64,000 bases of DNA from Mesorhizobium sp. B2-4-3 (GTDB lineage: Bacteria; Pseudomonadota; Alphaproteobacteria; Rhizobiales; Rhizobiaceae). The stretch spans positions 186,001 to 250,000 of the forward strand of contig NZ_VFVL01000004.1 of assembly GCF_006442815.1 (NCBI RefSeq), in the 5' to 3' direction. A model generated the notes under the pieces. That model saw only the letters and a list, made by a program, of their open reading frames with translations. It had not been told where the DNA came from and ran no database searches. The position numbers and the translations under genes were made by a program. This document shows positions 26,578 through 35,911 of this stretch, in pieces; the first letter of the stretch is position 1; each line of letters starts with the position of its first letter.

Positions 26578-28590
26578 CTATTTCTGCTTCAGTCGGCGGA
26601 AGCGCAGCCACTTGTCCTCGACCGGCCGCGGCTGGGCGAGAATGGTGGTGAGCTCGCGCGGCAGGCTGGGAGCGAGCGGCTTCTTGACAGCCACGCCGTC
26701 GGCGATCGAGACCACGCTGTGGTAGAATTCCTCGCCGGAAAGCGAGCGCGGAGCCACCGCCTCGTGCATGACGCTGATGACGGTGACGTTCGCGCAATTG
26801 TCCTTGATCGCCTGGTGGAAGGCGATCTTGCCTTCGGGGTCGAGCGCGCCGGTCGCTTCGTCGAGGAACAGAAGGCCGGGCTGCTGCAGGATGATGCGCG
26901 CGACCACCAGCTTCTGCTTTTGGCCGCCCGAAAGCACCTGGTCCCAGAGCTTGCCCTCGCGGCTCTCGTCGGCCAGGTGGCCGATGAAGTCGCCGAGCCC
27001 GGCCTTGTGCAGGGCCGCCGCGACCTGCGTGTCGCTATGGTCGTTCTCGGAACCCGGCAGGCAGACGAGCTGCTTCAGCGAGACCTGCTGCAGCTTCACC
27101 TCCTGCGCGGCGTAGAAACTCGTCACGCCCTCCGGGAAGACGATGGTGCCACGACCGTACGGCCACAGGCCATTGATCGCCTTGATCAGCGAAGTCTTGC
27201 CGCAGCCGGACTCGCCCTTGAGGAAAGTCCATTCGCCGCGGCGGAAACGCAAATTGGCCGCGCTGAGGAAGGGCGTGGCGTCCTCGCCCTGATGCGCCAG
27301 CTCGAGCTTCTGGATGGTCAGGCCGAACACCGGGTTCTGGGTGGCGTAGCCGAAGTCGGAGCGGCCGGTCTGCTGATAGAATTCGCGCGGATGCTGGACG
27401 TTCTCGATGGCGCCGGCGAGTTCGGTCACACGCTGGCTGTTGGCTCTGAGCGTCGCGATCGCCGGCATCACATGGATGAACCACGAGCACTGGCTGATCA
27501 ACTGGGCGACCATTTCGGAGCCGGTGATGTAGCCTTTGTAATCGAGGCGGTTGTGGATGAACGACACGAGGCCTGGCGAGTAGGCAACGATGCGGGCGCC
27601 GACGAAATTGTAGATCAGCTCGAACGACGTGTAGCTGGTGTTGACGACATTGAGCCGTCCCCATGTCTTGTCGATGTCGACATAGAGCCTGTCATGCATC
27701 GACTTTTGCACGCCCTCGCCATGCGAGGCGGCGACGTGGAAGCTGCGGCGCAGGAATGTCGTCAGCTCGCTGCGATAGCTGCCCTCGGCCTGCTGCATGC
27801 GCACATTGAGCCGCTCGAGCAGGCGCCCGAGCTTGACCGCGATCCAGGTGTTCAGCGGCACGTAGATGGCGACGGCAAGGAAAGCCAGCACCGCGGTGCC
27901 GTAGCTGCCCAGGAATTCCAGGCCCTTGACCTCGACCGAGGACCCAATCAGGTTTTCACCGATGAAATAGAGCGAAGTCGCGACACCCAGCACGCCCATG
28001 GCAAGGCCGATAGCGCCGCCGGTCATGTCCTTGATCGATTCCTGGATGCGCTGATCGATGTTGTCCGGAGCGACGATGCCGCCGGCCACCGAACCATGCT
28101 GGGCATGGAAATGGGTATGGTTGCCGTCGAGCAGGGCCTGATTGAACTGGTTGTTCAGCCAGCCCCGCCATTTGCGGTGCAAGGTCGTTGAAACGAGATT
28201 GCGCACGCCGGTGAAGCCGGCATCCTTCAGCATGACCAGCAGCACCAATATGCCGGCATTGGTCAGGATGGTCTGCAACGGGTGGGTGTTCGCAGCGTCG
28301 TGGAGAAAGGCGATCGAATTGCCCAATTCGCCCAATGCCACGGCAAACCAGACGCCAGCCTTGCTGGACAACGCCGTCAGCAGCGCGATGACGATGGTGA
28401 GGGTCCAGGCTTCCTTCCACCGGTCGGAGAACCAGTAGGCTCGCATCAGCCCCCAGAATGTACGCATCGACGATACCGGCGTCAGAGGCGAGGTCTTTGC
28501 CTCGCTGGATGTTTGCTCCGGTACTGTACGTCGCGGTCTACCGACCCCAGTCACGATCCCGCCCAAACCTTTCTTAGTTTTGTTACACAT
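26578..28590 (-). CDS. SbmA/BacA- or YddA-like ABC transporter, fused permease-ATPase
   Basis: 670 residues. The N-terminal 400 residues are an SbmA/BacA-like membrane domain (TLHRKWRGWLNNQFNQALLDGNHTHF and SYTSFELIYNFVG are typical). The C-terminal ABC domain has Walker A GESGCGKTS, signature LSGGQKQKLV and Walker B LLFLDEAT. The YddA/Rv1819c-type group imports or exports peptides, cobalamin or very-long-chain acyl substrates; which one applies is not decidable here. It is relevant in rhizobia because BacA relatives protect against plant antimicrobial peptides, but this is the ATPase-bearing form and not BacA itself. Confidence 0.85.
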   Translation of the reverse strand: MCNKTKKGLGGIVTGVGRPRRTVPEQTSSEAKTSPLTPVSSMRTFWGLMRAYWFSDRWKEAWTLTIVIALLTALSSKAGVWFAVALGELGNSIAFLHDAANTHPLQTILTNAGILVLLVMLKDAGFTGVRNLVSTTLHRKWRGWLNNQFNQALLDGNHTHFHAQHGSVAGGIVAPDNIDQRIQESIKDMTGGAIGLAMGVLGVATSLYFIGENLIGSSVEVKGLEFLGSYGTAVLAFLAVAIYVPLNTWIAVKLGRLLERLNVRMQQAEGSYRSELTTFLRRSFHVAASHGEGVQKSMHDRLYVDIDKTWGRLNVVNTSYTSFELIYNFVGARIVAYSPGLVSFIHNRLDYKGYITGSEMVAQLISQCSWFIHVMPAIATLRANSQRVTELAGAIENVQHPREFYQQTGRSDFGYATQNPVFGLTIQKLELAHQGEDATPFLSAANLRFRRGEWTFLKGESGCGKTSLIKAINGLWPYGRGTIVFPEGVTSFYAAQEVKLQQVSLKQLVCLPGSENDHSDTQVAAALHKAGLGDFIGHLADESREGKLWDQVLSGGQKQKLVVARIILQQPGLLFLDEATGALDPEGKIAFHQAIKDNCANVTVISVMHEAVAPRSLSGEEFYHSVVSIADGVAVKKPLAPSLPRELTTILAQPRPVEDKWLRFRRLKQK

Positions 28591-28824
28591 GGTAACACCA
28601 ATTGATCATTTTCCATTAATTTTCTGCCGAGGAATGTGAACAGGGTTACCTGCCGTGGCGCGAGGGCAACAGAAAGGCCGAGCCCATGGGTCGTTAGCTG
28701 CTCTGATTTCGCCTTTTATTCCAGTGCGTTAAAGACGATTGCGCCAGCCGGCGGCAACCTTCCCTTGGGGAAGCGGAAAACACGGGTTTGTGAATGGAAA
28801 AGAGGTATCCGCTGGCCGGAACGG

Positions 28825-29322
28825 CTATTGGGCGGTGACCGGAATGCCCGAAAATTTACCGTCAATGAGATCTTCGGGCTTGCCCGATTCGTCTTTTCCC
28901 GACGCGCTGAAATGACCGGAAACGGTCTTGGCGGCGGGATCGTATTTGTCGACGACGATCTCGCCGCTGGCGAAACGGACATGGCCAACCATGGCGCCGG
29001 AATCGAGAATGTTGAAGCTGGCGCTGTTCGCGGACGACCCGGTCTTGAGCGGATAGGTGCCGGCAAAGTCGTTCGGATCCTTCAAGACCAGCATCGAATT
29101 GAAGGTCATGGTCGGCGAGCCCTGTTCTGTTCCTGACAGGTTCAAAACCGGCTTGCCGCCCATCTGCATCGTCTGTGCCAGGGTGAAAGACACCGTCCAG
29201 GGTTTGCCTTCGAAGGTCGCCGACATAACGGCTTCCTCGGCCGATACGCGCTGCAATGTCAGCGGAAGGCCGAAGGCGAAAGGCAAGCACAACAGCAACA
29301 ATGCGCGACGCCTGACTGCCAT
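28825..29322 (-). CDS. Exported protein of unknown function
   Basis: 165 residues with a signal peptide (ALLLLCLPFAFGLPLTL). The mature part is predicted beta-rich, with GKPWTVSFTLAQTMQMGGKPVLNLSG near its start and FSASGKDESGKPEDLIDGKF at the end, resembling small periplasmic beta-sandwich proteins. There are no cysteines or recognisable active site. It is flanked by a palindromic repeat downstream of the FrnE-like gene. Confidence 0.65.
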   Translation of the reverse strand: MAVRRRALLLLCLPFAFGLPLTLQRVSAEEAVMSATFEGKPWTVSFTLAQTMQMGGKPVLNLSGTEQGSPTMTFNSMLVLKDPNDFAGTYPLKTGSSANSASFNILDSGAMVGHVRFASGEIVVDKYDPAAKTVSGHFSASGKDESGKPEDLIDGKFSGIPVTAQ

Positions 29323-29410
29323 TTATGTCGCCCCCAAATCAGCCAAACCCTTGGCGGTTCTAGCTTAGCGTGGCGTACAAAGCGATTCACCAGATCGTGT
29401 TTGGCGAGCA

Positions 29411-29462
29411 GGAGCAATTCCGGGAAAAGTGCGTGACCGCTTTCCGTGCGGAATTGCGTAGA
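29411..29462. repeat. GCAATTCCGGACGG-family palindromic repeat
   Basis: GAGCAATTCCGGGAAAAGTG and ...CGTGCGGAATTGCG form imperfect complementary ends. Read on the minus strand it matches the right half of the element at 45930-45977. It lies just beyond the stop of the DsbA-family gene. Confidence 0.65.
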
Positions 29463-29469
29463 AGGAAGC

Positions 29470-30153
29470 TCAGCCTGCGACGGTTTCGAGCTCGCCGCGC
29501 GCCTTGGCTTGGGCCACCTGGCGGATCGCGTCGGCAAGCGTGTCGGCATCCTGCGCGCCCATCACCGCGTATTTGCCTTCGAGCAGGAAGCAGGGCACGC
29601 CGGTGATGCCCATGCGCGAAGCGGTGGCGATCTCGTTGCGGACGGCCTCGACGTCGGCATCGGTCGGCAGCAGCGTTTCGACCACCGACGCATCCATGCC
29701 GGCCTCGCCGGCGGCCTTTACCAGCACGGCGTGGTCGCCGATGTTCACGCCTTCCTCGAAATTCAGCTGGAAGAGGCGGCGCACCAGCCGGTTCTGCACG
29801 TCTTCACCCGCGGCTCCCGCCCAGCGGATCACGCGATGAGCGTCAAGCGTGTTGGCCGCGACCTTGATGGCGCCAAATGCAAAATGGATGCCCTCGGCCT
29901 CGCCGAGCGGCTCGATGCGCGCGTGGATCTGTTGGATGCGTTCCTCGCTGCCGAACTTGCCGAGCATGTATTGGCGGCGATCCATGCCGCCTGGCGGGAT
30001 GGTCGGATCGAGCTGGAACGGCCGCCAGCTGACATGCACGTCGACGTCGCTTGCAGAAGCAATGGCCTTGTCCAGCCGCCTCTGGCCGATGAAGCACCAG
30101 GGGCAGACGACATCGGACACGACATCGACTGTGATGGAGTTCTCGGCGCTCAT
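29470..30153 (-). CDS. DsbA-family oxidoreductase, FrnE-like
   Basis: 227 residues without a signal peptide. The active site CPWC appears in VVSDVVCPWCFIGQRRLDKAI. HVSWRPFQLDPTIP and GITGVPCFLL (cis-Pro loop) are the FrnE/2-hydroxychromene-2-carboxylate-isomerase-like signatures. FrnE proteins are cytoplasmic thiol-disulfide enzymes; in Deinococcus the homologue takes part in oxidative-stress tolerance. The start follows AAGGAGACGAGC. It lies 41 bp after the YejA-like gene on the same strand. Confidence 0.88.
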   Translation of the reverse strand: MSAENSITVDVVSDVVCPWCFIGQRRLDKAIASASDVDVHVSWRPFQLDPTIPPGGMDRRQYMLGKFGSEERIQQIHARIEPLGEAEGIHFAFGAIKVAANTLDAHRVIRWAGAAGEDVQNRLVRRLFQLNFEEGVNIGDHAVLVKAAGEAGMDASVVETLLPTDADVEAVRNEIATASRMGITGVPCFLLEGKYAVMGAQDADTLADAIRQVAQAKARGELETVAG

Positions 30154-30194
30154 GCTCGTCTCCTTTTCGGTTCCCGATTATGGCTGGGCTTGCG

Positions 30195-32015
30195 TCAGTT
30201 TGGCTTTCGCCACCAGGTCGGCAGCTGATAGCCGAATATGGGGGTCTTTTGCGGATGTTCCAGATAGCTCCAGTAAGCGAGCCATTGCTGCGTGTTGTAT
30301 TGCATCGGCACCAGGTAGTTGCCCGAGATCAGCAGCCGGTCGAGCACGCGCACCGCGGCGACATAGTCTTCCTTGGTGCGGGCGTTCAGCATGGCGTCGA
30401 TCGCGGCGTCGATCGCCGGATCGGCGACGCCGGCGAGATTGAACGATCCTTCCGTCTTCGCGGCGATCGATCCCCAACGGCCGAGCTGCTCGCTGCCGGG
30501 CGACAGCGAATTGCTGAAGCCGCTCGTCCCGATCAGAACCTCGAAGTCGAACCGCTGCTTGCGCGACTGGATCTGATCGCCGTCGAGGGTACGGATGCCG
30601 ACGTCGATACCAATCTTCTCCAGCGTGCGCTGGTAGACGGCCGCCAGCCGCTCTTCGTCCTGCGATGAGGTCAGGATCTCGAAGCCGAACGGGTTGCCCC
30701 GCGCGTCGAGCATCTTGCCGTCCTGCACACGGAAGCCTGCACCTTTCAGCAGTTCGAAGGCCGCTTTGAGCACCTTGCGGTCCTGGCCCGAACCGTCGGT
30801 CACCGGCGGGCGCCAGGTGCCGTCCATCACATCTGGCGGCACGCGGCCGGGATAGGGTGCAAGCAGCGCCTTTTCACGATCGTCGGCCGGGTGGCCGAGC
30901 GCCGAAAGCTCGGAATTCTGCCAGTAGCTCATGGTGCGGTTGAACTTGCCGCCGAACAGGTTCTTGTTCGTCCATTCGAAGTCGTAGAGCATGCCGAGGG
31001 CGCGGCGGACAACGGGATTCTCGAACTTCGGCAGCCGGGTGTTGAACAGGAAGCCGGTCACCACCGGGGGAATGCCGGTGTTGAAATATTCTTCCTTCAC
31101 ATCGCCCTTTCGGAAGGCCGGAAAGTCGATGTCGCGCTCACGCTTGACCGGATCGGTCTCGTCATCGAGGGCGCAGATGCCTTTCTTGAACGCTTCCGTC
31201 TTGGCGTTGGCGTTGAGAAAATACTCGATGGTGATCTGGTCGAAATTGTCGAAGCCACGTTTCGACGGAATGTCCTTGCCCCAATAGTCCGGGTTGCGCT
31301 TGAAGACGATGCGCTGCCCCGGCAGCACCTTGTCGACGGTGTAGGGTCCGCTGCCGGTCAATGGCTTCAGCGTGGTCTTGTCGAACGTGTCCTTGTCGAA
31401 GGCGTGCTTAGGGACGATCGGCGTCAGCGCGACGATCAGCGGGAATTCGCGGTTGGCCTTGTCGTTGAAGGTGAATTTCACGCTGTGGTCGCCGGTCTTT
31501 TCCAGCTTGGCGATCATGCTCATGCGGTCGCTGTAGGGTGGGCGGCCCTTGTCGGTGAAGACGTCATAGGTGAACAGCACGTCTTCCGGCGTCACCGGCT
31601 GGCCATCAGACCATTTCGCATTGGGGTTGAGATGAAACTCGATGCTCTTGCGCTCCGGGTCCATGTCGGCGCTGTCGGCCAACAGTCCGTAGAGGCTGAA
31701 GGGCTCGTCATAGCTGCGCTGCATCAGCGGCTCGAAGACGAGATTGCCGTAAACGGTATCGATCATGCCGCGCGCCGTGGTGCGCAGGCTTTTCAGGATG
31801 AAGGGGTTGAGGTTGTCGAAGGAGCCGACGACGCAATAGGTGACGCTTCCGCCTTTCGGCGCGTCCGGATTGACGTAGTCGAAATGCTGGTAGCCGGGCG
31901 GCAGCGCCGGCTCGCCCTGCATGGCAATGCCGTGCTTCGGCTCCGACTGTGCCGGAAGGAGCGAAAGAGCCAGAAACGAGGTCGCGGCGATCAGCCGAAC
32001 GAGAACGCGGTCCAT
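30195..32015 (-). CDS. Periplasmic peptide-binding protein, YejA-like (SBP family 5)
   Basis: 606 residues with a signal peptide (FLALSLLPAQS). The family 5 hallmark is FHLNPNAKWSDGQPVTPEDVLFTYD near residue 120, with GSGPYTVDKVLPGQRIVFKRNPDYWGK later. HGIAMQGEPALPPGYQHFDYVNPDAPKG is the start of the YejA group, which binds oligopeptides such as microcin C. The cognate permease and ATPase genes are not next to it, so it must use components encoded elsewhere or another paralogous set. Total length is normal. Confidence 0.88.
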   Translation of the reverse strand: MDRVLVRLIAATSFLALSLLPAQSEPKHGIAMQGEPALPPGYQHFDYVNPDAPKGGSVTYCVVGSFDNLNPFILKSLRTTARGMIDTVYGNLVFEPLMQRSYDEPFSLYGLLADSADMDPERKSIEFHLNPNAKWSDGQPVTPEDVLFTYDVFTDKGRPPYSDRMSMIAKLEKTGDHSVKFTFNDKANREFPLIVALTPIVPKHAFDKDTFDKTTLKPLTGSGPYTVDKVLPGQRIVFKRNPDYWGKDIPSKRGFDNFDQITIEYFLNANAKTEAFKKGICALDDETDPVKRERDIDFPAFRKGDVKEEYFNTGIPPVVTGFLFNTRLPKFENPVVRRALGMLYDFEWTNKNLFGGKFNRTMSYWQNSELSALGHPADDREKALLAPYPGRVPPDVMDGTWRPPVTDGSGQDRKVLKAAFELLKGAGFRVQDGKMLDARGNPFGFEILTSSQDEERLAAVYQRTLEKIGIDVGIRTLDGDQIQSRKQRFDFEVLIGTSGFSNSLSPGSEQLGRWGSIAAKTEGSFNLAGVADPAIDAAIDAMLNARTKEDYVAAVRVLDRLLISGNYLVPMQYNTQQWLAYWSYLEHPQKTPIFGYQLPTWWRKPN

Positions 32016-32058
32016 GACCGTCTCCTTGCCGGGCGGCTTTGTGATTCGCCATGCACCC

Positions 32059-32106
32059 TAGAGCATTTCCTTACCCGATTGAATCGGTGCCCGATTGGGA
32101 ATCGGG
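32059..32106. repeat. TAGAGCATTTCC repeat with two small palindromes
   Basis: TAGAGCATTTCC is followed by CCGATTGAATCGG (32075-32087) and CCCGATT-GGG-AATCGGG (32090-32106). It resembles the opening of a rhizobial palindromic repeat seen elsewhere, but here the far end is missing. Confidence 0.45.
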
Positions 32107-32309
32107 TTCAGCCGCTCCGGCACCTATCGACGCTCGCCCCGGGAGAGCAAACAGCGAAGAAATCGCGGAAACCGGGCTGGATTCGATGCCGCTGGCAGTG
32201 TAACACGCGCTCCAAAGTCATCCTGTTGCCTCATTTGGGCAACAGGTAGCTGGACCACACGGCACGAAGAAGCCGGTCCCCGGGATCATTTGAGAGGAAA
32301 GTGCACCAT

Positions 32310-32930
32310 ATGACGATCAACGCGTACCGCCTTTCGGTGCTGGCCGCAGGCGTGGTCGGCGTTCTGGGCGCCGGGCTTTTCACCGCCTCGGCCCAACAGC
32401 AGCCGCAGATCCCGCAGGGCTGGTTCAAGGCCTGCACCAAGCAGGAAGACGTCGACATCTGCAATGTGCAGAACATCGTCACCGCCGGCAACGGCCAGCT
32501 CGTCACCGGCGTCAGCCTGATCGAGCTCAAGGGCAAGGTGAACCGCAAGGTCTTCCAGGTTACGGTTCCGACCGGCCGCCTCGTTCCTCCGGGCATTGCG
32601 CTCCAGATCGATGCCGGCAAGGCGCAGAAGCTCGACTATGTGATCTGCTTCCCGGATCGCTGCGTCGCGGAAGTGCCGCTGAGCGACCAGCTCGTCGCGT
32701 CCTTCAAGAAGGGCCAGGGCATCACGCTCACGTCGATCAACTTCCAGAACCAGCCGAACCCAATCAAGATCGCGCTCACCGGCTTCAGCGGCGCCTATGA
32801 CGGTCCGCCGCTGCAGCAGTCGGACATCGAGGACCGGCAGAAGAAGCTGCAGGACTTCGTCGCCAAGAACAATCAGGACTTCGCCAAGAAGCTCAAGGAC
32901 GAGCAGGACAAGGCCAAGACCGCGAACTGA
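32310..32930 (+). CDS. ialB: Invasion-associated locus B (IalB) family protein
   Basis: 206 residues from the ATG at 32310, 11 bases after GAGAGGA (the in-frame GTG at 32301 is too close to it). A signal peptide ends near FTASAQQQ. The IalB domain covers most of the mature part: GWFKACTKQEDVDICNVQ and LDYVICFPDRCVAEVPL hold paired cysteines. A charged helical tail (EDRQKKLQDFVAKNN) follows. IalB was named for red-cell invasion in Bartonella, but the family is widespread in free-living rhizobia with a probable envelope-stress role. A bidirectional terminator lies 27 bp downstream. Confidence 0.88.
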   Translation: MTINAYRLSVLAAGVVGVLGAGLFTASAQQQPQIPQGWFKACTKQEDVDICNVQNIVTAGNGQLVTGVSLIELKGKVNRKVFQVTVPTGRLVPPGIALQIDAGKAQKLDYVICFPDRCVAEVPLSDQLVASFKKGQGITLTSINFQNQPNPIKIALTGFSGAYDGPPLQQSDIEDRQKKLQDFVAKNNQDFAKKLKDEQDKAKTAN

Positions 32931-32956
32931 TCGCGCAAGCGCGATTCTCGGAAAGC

Positions 32957-32986
32957 AAAAAAGCGGGGCAAATGCCTCGCTTTTTT
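32957..32986. terminator. Bidirectional terminator between ialB and hspQ
   Basis: AAAAAAGCGGGGC and GCCTCGCTTTTTT pair (one mismatch) around AAAT. The A and T runs on both sides allow it to end ialB (plus) and hspQ (minus). Confidence 0.9.
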
Positions 32987-33028
32987 GTTGCGCCGCGCTG
33001 CGCGCCTTGGGCGACGTTCGTTAGCGCT

Positions 33029-33352
33029 TCAGTGCTTCGACTGACGCTTTGGCTCGTAGCGGCCGTCCGGCAGCTTGTCGAACATCTCGCCGATCTGCGG
33101 ATGCCGCACCGGCTCGCCCGAGCGGTCCTCGAGCAGGTTCTGCTCGGACACATAGGCGATGTACTCAGTCTCCGAATTTTCCGCCAGAAGATGGTAGAAA
33201 GGCTGGTCCTTGCGAGGACGCGCGTCGGCGGGAATGGCCTCGTACCATTCCTCGGTGTTGGCGAATTCGGGATCGACGTCGAAGATCACGCCGCGGAACG
33301 GAAACAGCCGATGGCGAACCACTTGCCCGATCGAGAATTTGGCCGTTTTCAT
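33029..33352 (-). CDS. hspQ: Heat-shock protein HspQ
   Basis: 107 residues from the ATG at 33352. The YccV/HspQ fold is clear from AKFSIGQVVRHRLFPFRGVIFDVDPEF, QPFYHLLAEN and IAYVSEQNLLED. In E. coli HspQ it binds hemimethylated DNA and modulates Lon-dependent degradation. The C-terminus (DGRYEPKRQSKH) is basic. An alternative start four codons upstream cannot be excluded. A composite palindromic repeat sits directly upstream. Confidence 0.9.
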   Translation of the reverse strand: MKTAKFSIGQVVRHRLFPFRGVIFDVDPEFANTEEWYEAIPADARPRKDQPFYHLLAENSETEYIAYVSEQNLLEDRSGEPVRHPQIGEMFDKLPDGRYEPKRQSKH

Positions 33353-33364
33353 CACGTTCACCAC

Positions 33365-33470
33365 CTGCAGCGCCGCGCGTCCTCTCGGACGCGCAACGGA
33401 CGCTGCAGCACTTTAGTTTTGCCCATGATCCTCTTCGAAAATCGATCCGATTTTCGGGTCATGCGCTGTT
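33365..33470 (+). repeat. About 105-bp composite palindromic repeat, copy 2
   Basis: CTGCAGCG...GCGCGTCC/GGACGCGC...CGCTGCAG (33365-33408) followed by CATGATC...CGAAAATCGATCCGATTTTCGG...GTCATGCGC. It is in the opposite orientation to copy 1 at 26317-26421. The remaining bases up to 33696 hold no gene I can support. Confidence 0.8.
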
Positions 33471-33696
33471 CCGAGGCGCCTGTCGTGGCTGCGCGCAAGG
33501 AGCCTAAGACCTTGAATTTACACGTCACCCGGCCAAAAATCGACCCCAACTTTCGGCTTGGTGCCTTTTGGCGCAGACGCGGCCGCAATTCAATAGCCAA
33601 GTCCTTGACCTTGGCCGAAGCAACGGGGTAGCCCGCGCAGGAGTTTTCCCGCCTGAGCGAAAAAAAACGTCATCGGCCTTGTTCCGGCACGGAATC

Positions 33697-34908
33697 CTAC
33701 CGGCCAACCTCTTTCCTCAGGCCGCCGGCAATCGCGCGAAAACCGCTGCCGGGCCGCAGTCCCTCGCGCATGAAGAAGGCGCGCAGCGGCGCGAAGCCGC
33801 CCAGCGCGTTGAGGCCGGCGCTGCGCGCCAGCTGCGCCGGCAGCATGTCGGACAAGAGCGACATATTGAGCAGGTTCACCGCGCCGCTGCGCGCCCATAT
33901 GTCGGGCCGGCGCCTCGTGTCATAGGAGGCCAGGCTGCGGCGTGATCCGGGATCGCCGCTATTTTCACTCGCGATTCCAACCAGATCGTCGATATCCCTG
34001 ATGCCGAGGTTGAGGCCTTGGGCGCCGATCGGCGGAAACACATGCGCTGCCTCGCCGACCAGCGCCACGCGGTTTTGCGCGAAGCGACCGGACGAGGCCG
34101 CCGACAAAGGATAGACTTGGCGGCCCGGCTCGACCGAGACCCGGCCAAGCATCGACTGCATCTGCTCCTCGACACGCTCCGACAGGCTTGCATCGTCGAG
34201 CGCGGCAAGCTCCTGCGCGGTCTCCGGCTTGACCACCCAGACAAGGCTCGAGCGCCTGCCGGGCAGCGGAACCTGCGTGAACGGCCCTTTTTCGGTGTGG
34301 AATTCGGTCGAAACGAAGCCGTGCTCGCTGCGGTGGCCGAAATTGAGCACGAGCGCTGATTGCGGATAGGGCCGGGCGGAGGCGTGAATGCCGGCGGCCT
34401 CTCGTGCCGGGGACAGGCGTCCGTCGGCGGCGACCGCCAGGGACGCGGAGATTTCGCTGCCGTCGGCCAGCCGGGCGCAGGCCTGATCGGCGTCGAGGCG
34501 CCATGACTCGACAATGGATTTCAGCCATTCGACGCCGCGATGGGCCGAAACGGCCTTGGCGAGGATCGGGATCAGAACCTTGTTCGGCAAATTGAGTCCG
34601 AACTGTTCCTCGCCGATCTCGCTGGCGCGAAAGGTCACGGTCGGGCTTCTGATCAACCGGCGGGTTGCGTCGACGATGCGCATCACCTTGAGCGGCGCGG
34701 CCTGCGGCTTCAGTTCGGCAAGGATGCCCAGCCGGTCGAGAACCTTGAGCGCTGGATTCATCAGGGCGGTGGTGCGGCCGTCGGTGGTGTTGGCCTCAGG
34801 GCCGACCAGCGTCACGCCGAAGCCGGCCTCGGCAAAGCCGAGCGCCGCGATCAAGCCGGCCGGACCGCTGCCGGCAACCAGGATGCGGGCTTTGTCGTTG
34901 TGCTCCAC
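33697..34908 (-). CDS. UbiH/UbiF-family FAD-dependent hydroxylase
   Basis: 403 residues from the GTG at 34908 (an in-frame TTG at 34923 has no ribosome site). FAD fold ILVAGSGPAGLIAALGFAEAG, the second FAD motif AADGRLSPAREAAG, and VALVGEAAHVFPPIGAQGLNLG with the GD-like GEAAH box are all present. These aromatic hydroxylases act on the polyprenyl ring in ubiquinone synthesis at the inner membrane. The position hydroxylated cannot be told from sequence reading. The GDxxH Asp is Glu here (GEAAH), a common variant in rhizobia. Confidence 0.87.
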   Translation of the reverse strand: MEHNDKARILVAGSGPAGLIAALGFAEAGFGVTLVGPEANTTDGRTTALMNPALKVLDRLGILAELKPQAAPLKVMRIVDATRRLIRSPTVTFRASEIGEEQFGLNLPNKVLIPILAKAVSAHRGVEWLKSIVESWRLDADQACARLADGSEISASLAVAADGRLSPAREAAGIHASARPYPQSALVLNFGHRSEHGFVSTEFHTEKGPFTQVPLPGRRSSLVWVVKPETAQELAALDDASLSERVEEQMQSMLGRVSVEPGRQVYPLSAASSGRFAQNRVALVGEAAHVFPPIGAQGLNLGIRDIDDLVGIASENSGDPGSRRSLASYDTRRRPDIWARSGAVNLLNMSLLSDMLPAQLARSAGLNALGGFAPLRAFFMREGLRPGSGFRAIAGGLRKEVGR

Positions 34909-35009
34909 GCCAGGCTTCCACAATGCGAGGCGACCCGTCGGGCCTTTGTGTGGATATAGGGCAGATCAGCCGGCTTGATCAACGCGGCGATTCAGCCCAT
35001 TCGATTGTC

Positions 35010-35900
35010 ATGAGTGGTGAGCAGCACGATTTCAGCCATCTCGACCGGGCGGGCCGGGCGACGGCGGATGTGGCGCGCAGCCCGCGTCGCGCTGTCATGC
35101 TGGCGATCGGCATGGGCGTCGCTCTTGCCTGGCTCCTGCTCGGCGCGATGGCGATCCGCGGCGCTGAAAGCAGCCCCGCCGGCGTCCCCGGCGACATGCT
35201 GCTGAAGAATCTGCCGAGCCTGCCGTTGCCGGGTGTTCTGGACCGGTTCTTCGCTCTTTGCCTCGCGCCGGCGCCGCTTGCCGGCCCGGCCGGCCTGCAG
35301 GCGTCGGCGCTGGTGCTGATGTGGTTCCTGATGGCCGTGGCGACGATGCTGCCTTCGGCGGCGCCGCTGATCCGCACCTATTGCGAAATCGCCGACACGG
35401 CGAGGATCAAGGGCGAACCGGTCGTTCATCCGCTGGTGCTTGTCGCTGGATATCTTACCACATGGCTTGGCGCATCCGCGGGCTTCACGCTGTTGACGAT
35501 TGCGATCTACGCCTTTGCCGGCTCCGGCCGGTTGCTCGATCCCGCCATCGGCATTGCCGGCGCCGCCGCGCTGCTCGTCGCCGGCCTCTATCAGTTCAGC
35601 GGCCTGAAACAGGCATGCCTGGAAAAGTGCCGCAACCCGTTCTCGATCCTGTTCGCCAACTGGAGCGCGAAACCAGGCCGTATCTTCCGTTTGGGGCTGG
35701 AGCAGGGCGTTTGGTGTCTCGGTTGCTGCTGGGCGCTGATGCTGGTGATGTTCGCCGTCGGGGCGATGAACGTCTTCTGGATGGCGCTGATCGGCCTGTT
35801 CACGTTGATCGAAAAACAGACCACTGGCAGGGTGGCCAGCCGGGTTGCCGGTGCGATACTGCTTGTGTGGGCGGCTGCCCTGCTATTAGTTTCGGGGTGA
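35010..35900 (+). CDS. DUF2182 integral membrane protein, predicted metal-binding
   Basis: 296 residues from the ATG at 35010. About seven hydrophobic spans are seen. The DUF2182 marks are MWFLMAVATMLPSAAPLIR and YQFSGLKQACLEKCRNP with a Cys pair, then GVWCLGCCWALM. The family is annotated as predicted metal-binding. The DUF1326 gene starts 11 bp later and then pcs overlaps by 4 bases, making a three-gene operon. DUF2182 and DUF1326 commonly travel together. Confidence 0.87.
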   Translation: MSGEQHDFSHLDRAGRATADVARSPRRAVMLAIGMGVALAWLLLGAMAIRGAESSPAGVPGDMLLKNLPSLPLPGVLDRFFALCLAPAPLAGPAGLQASALVLMWFLMAVATMLPSAAPLIRTYCEIADTARIKGEPVVHPLVLVAGYLTTWLGASAGFTLLTIAIYAFAGSGRLLDPAIGIAGAAALLVAGLYQFSGLKQACLEKCRNPFSILFANWSAKPGRIFRLGLEQGVWCLGCCWALMLVMFAVGAMNVFWMALIGLFTLIEKQTTGRVASRVAGAILLVWAAALLLVSG

Positions 35901-35911
35901 GGGAGAATTCG

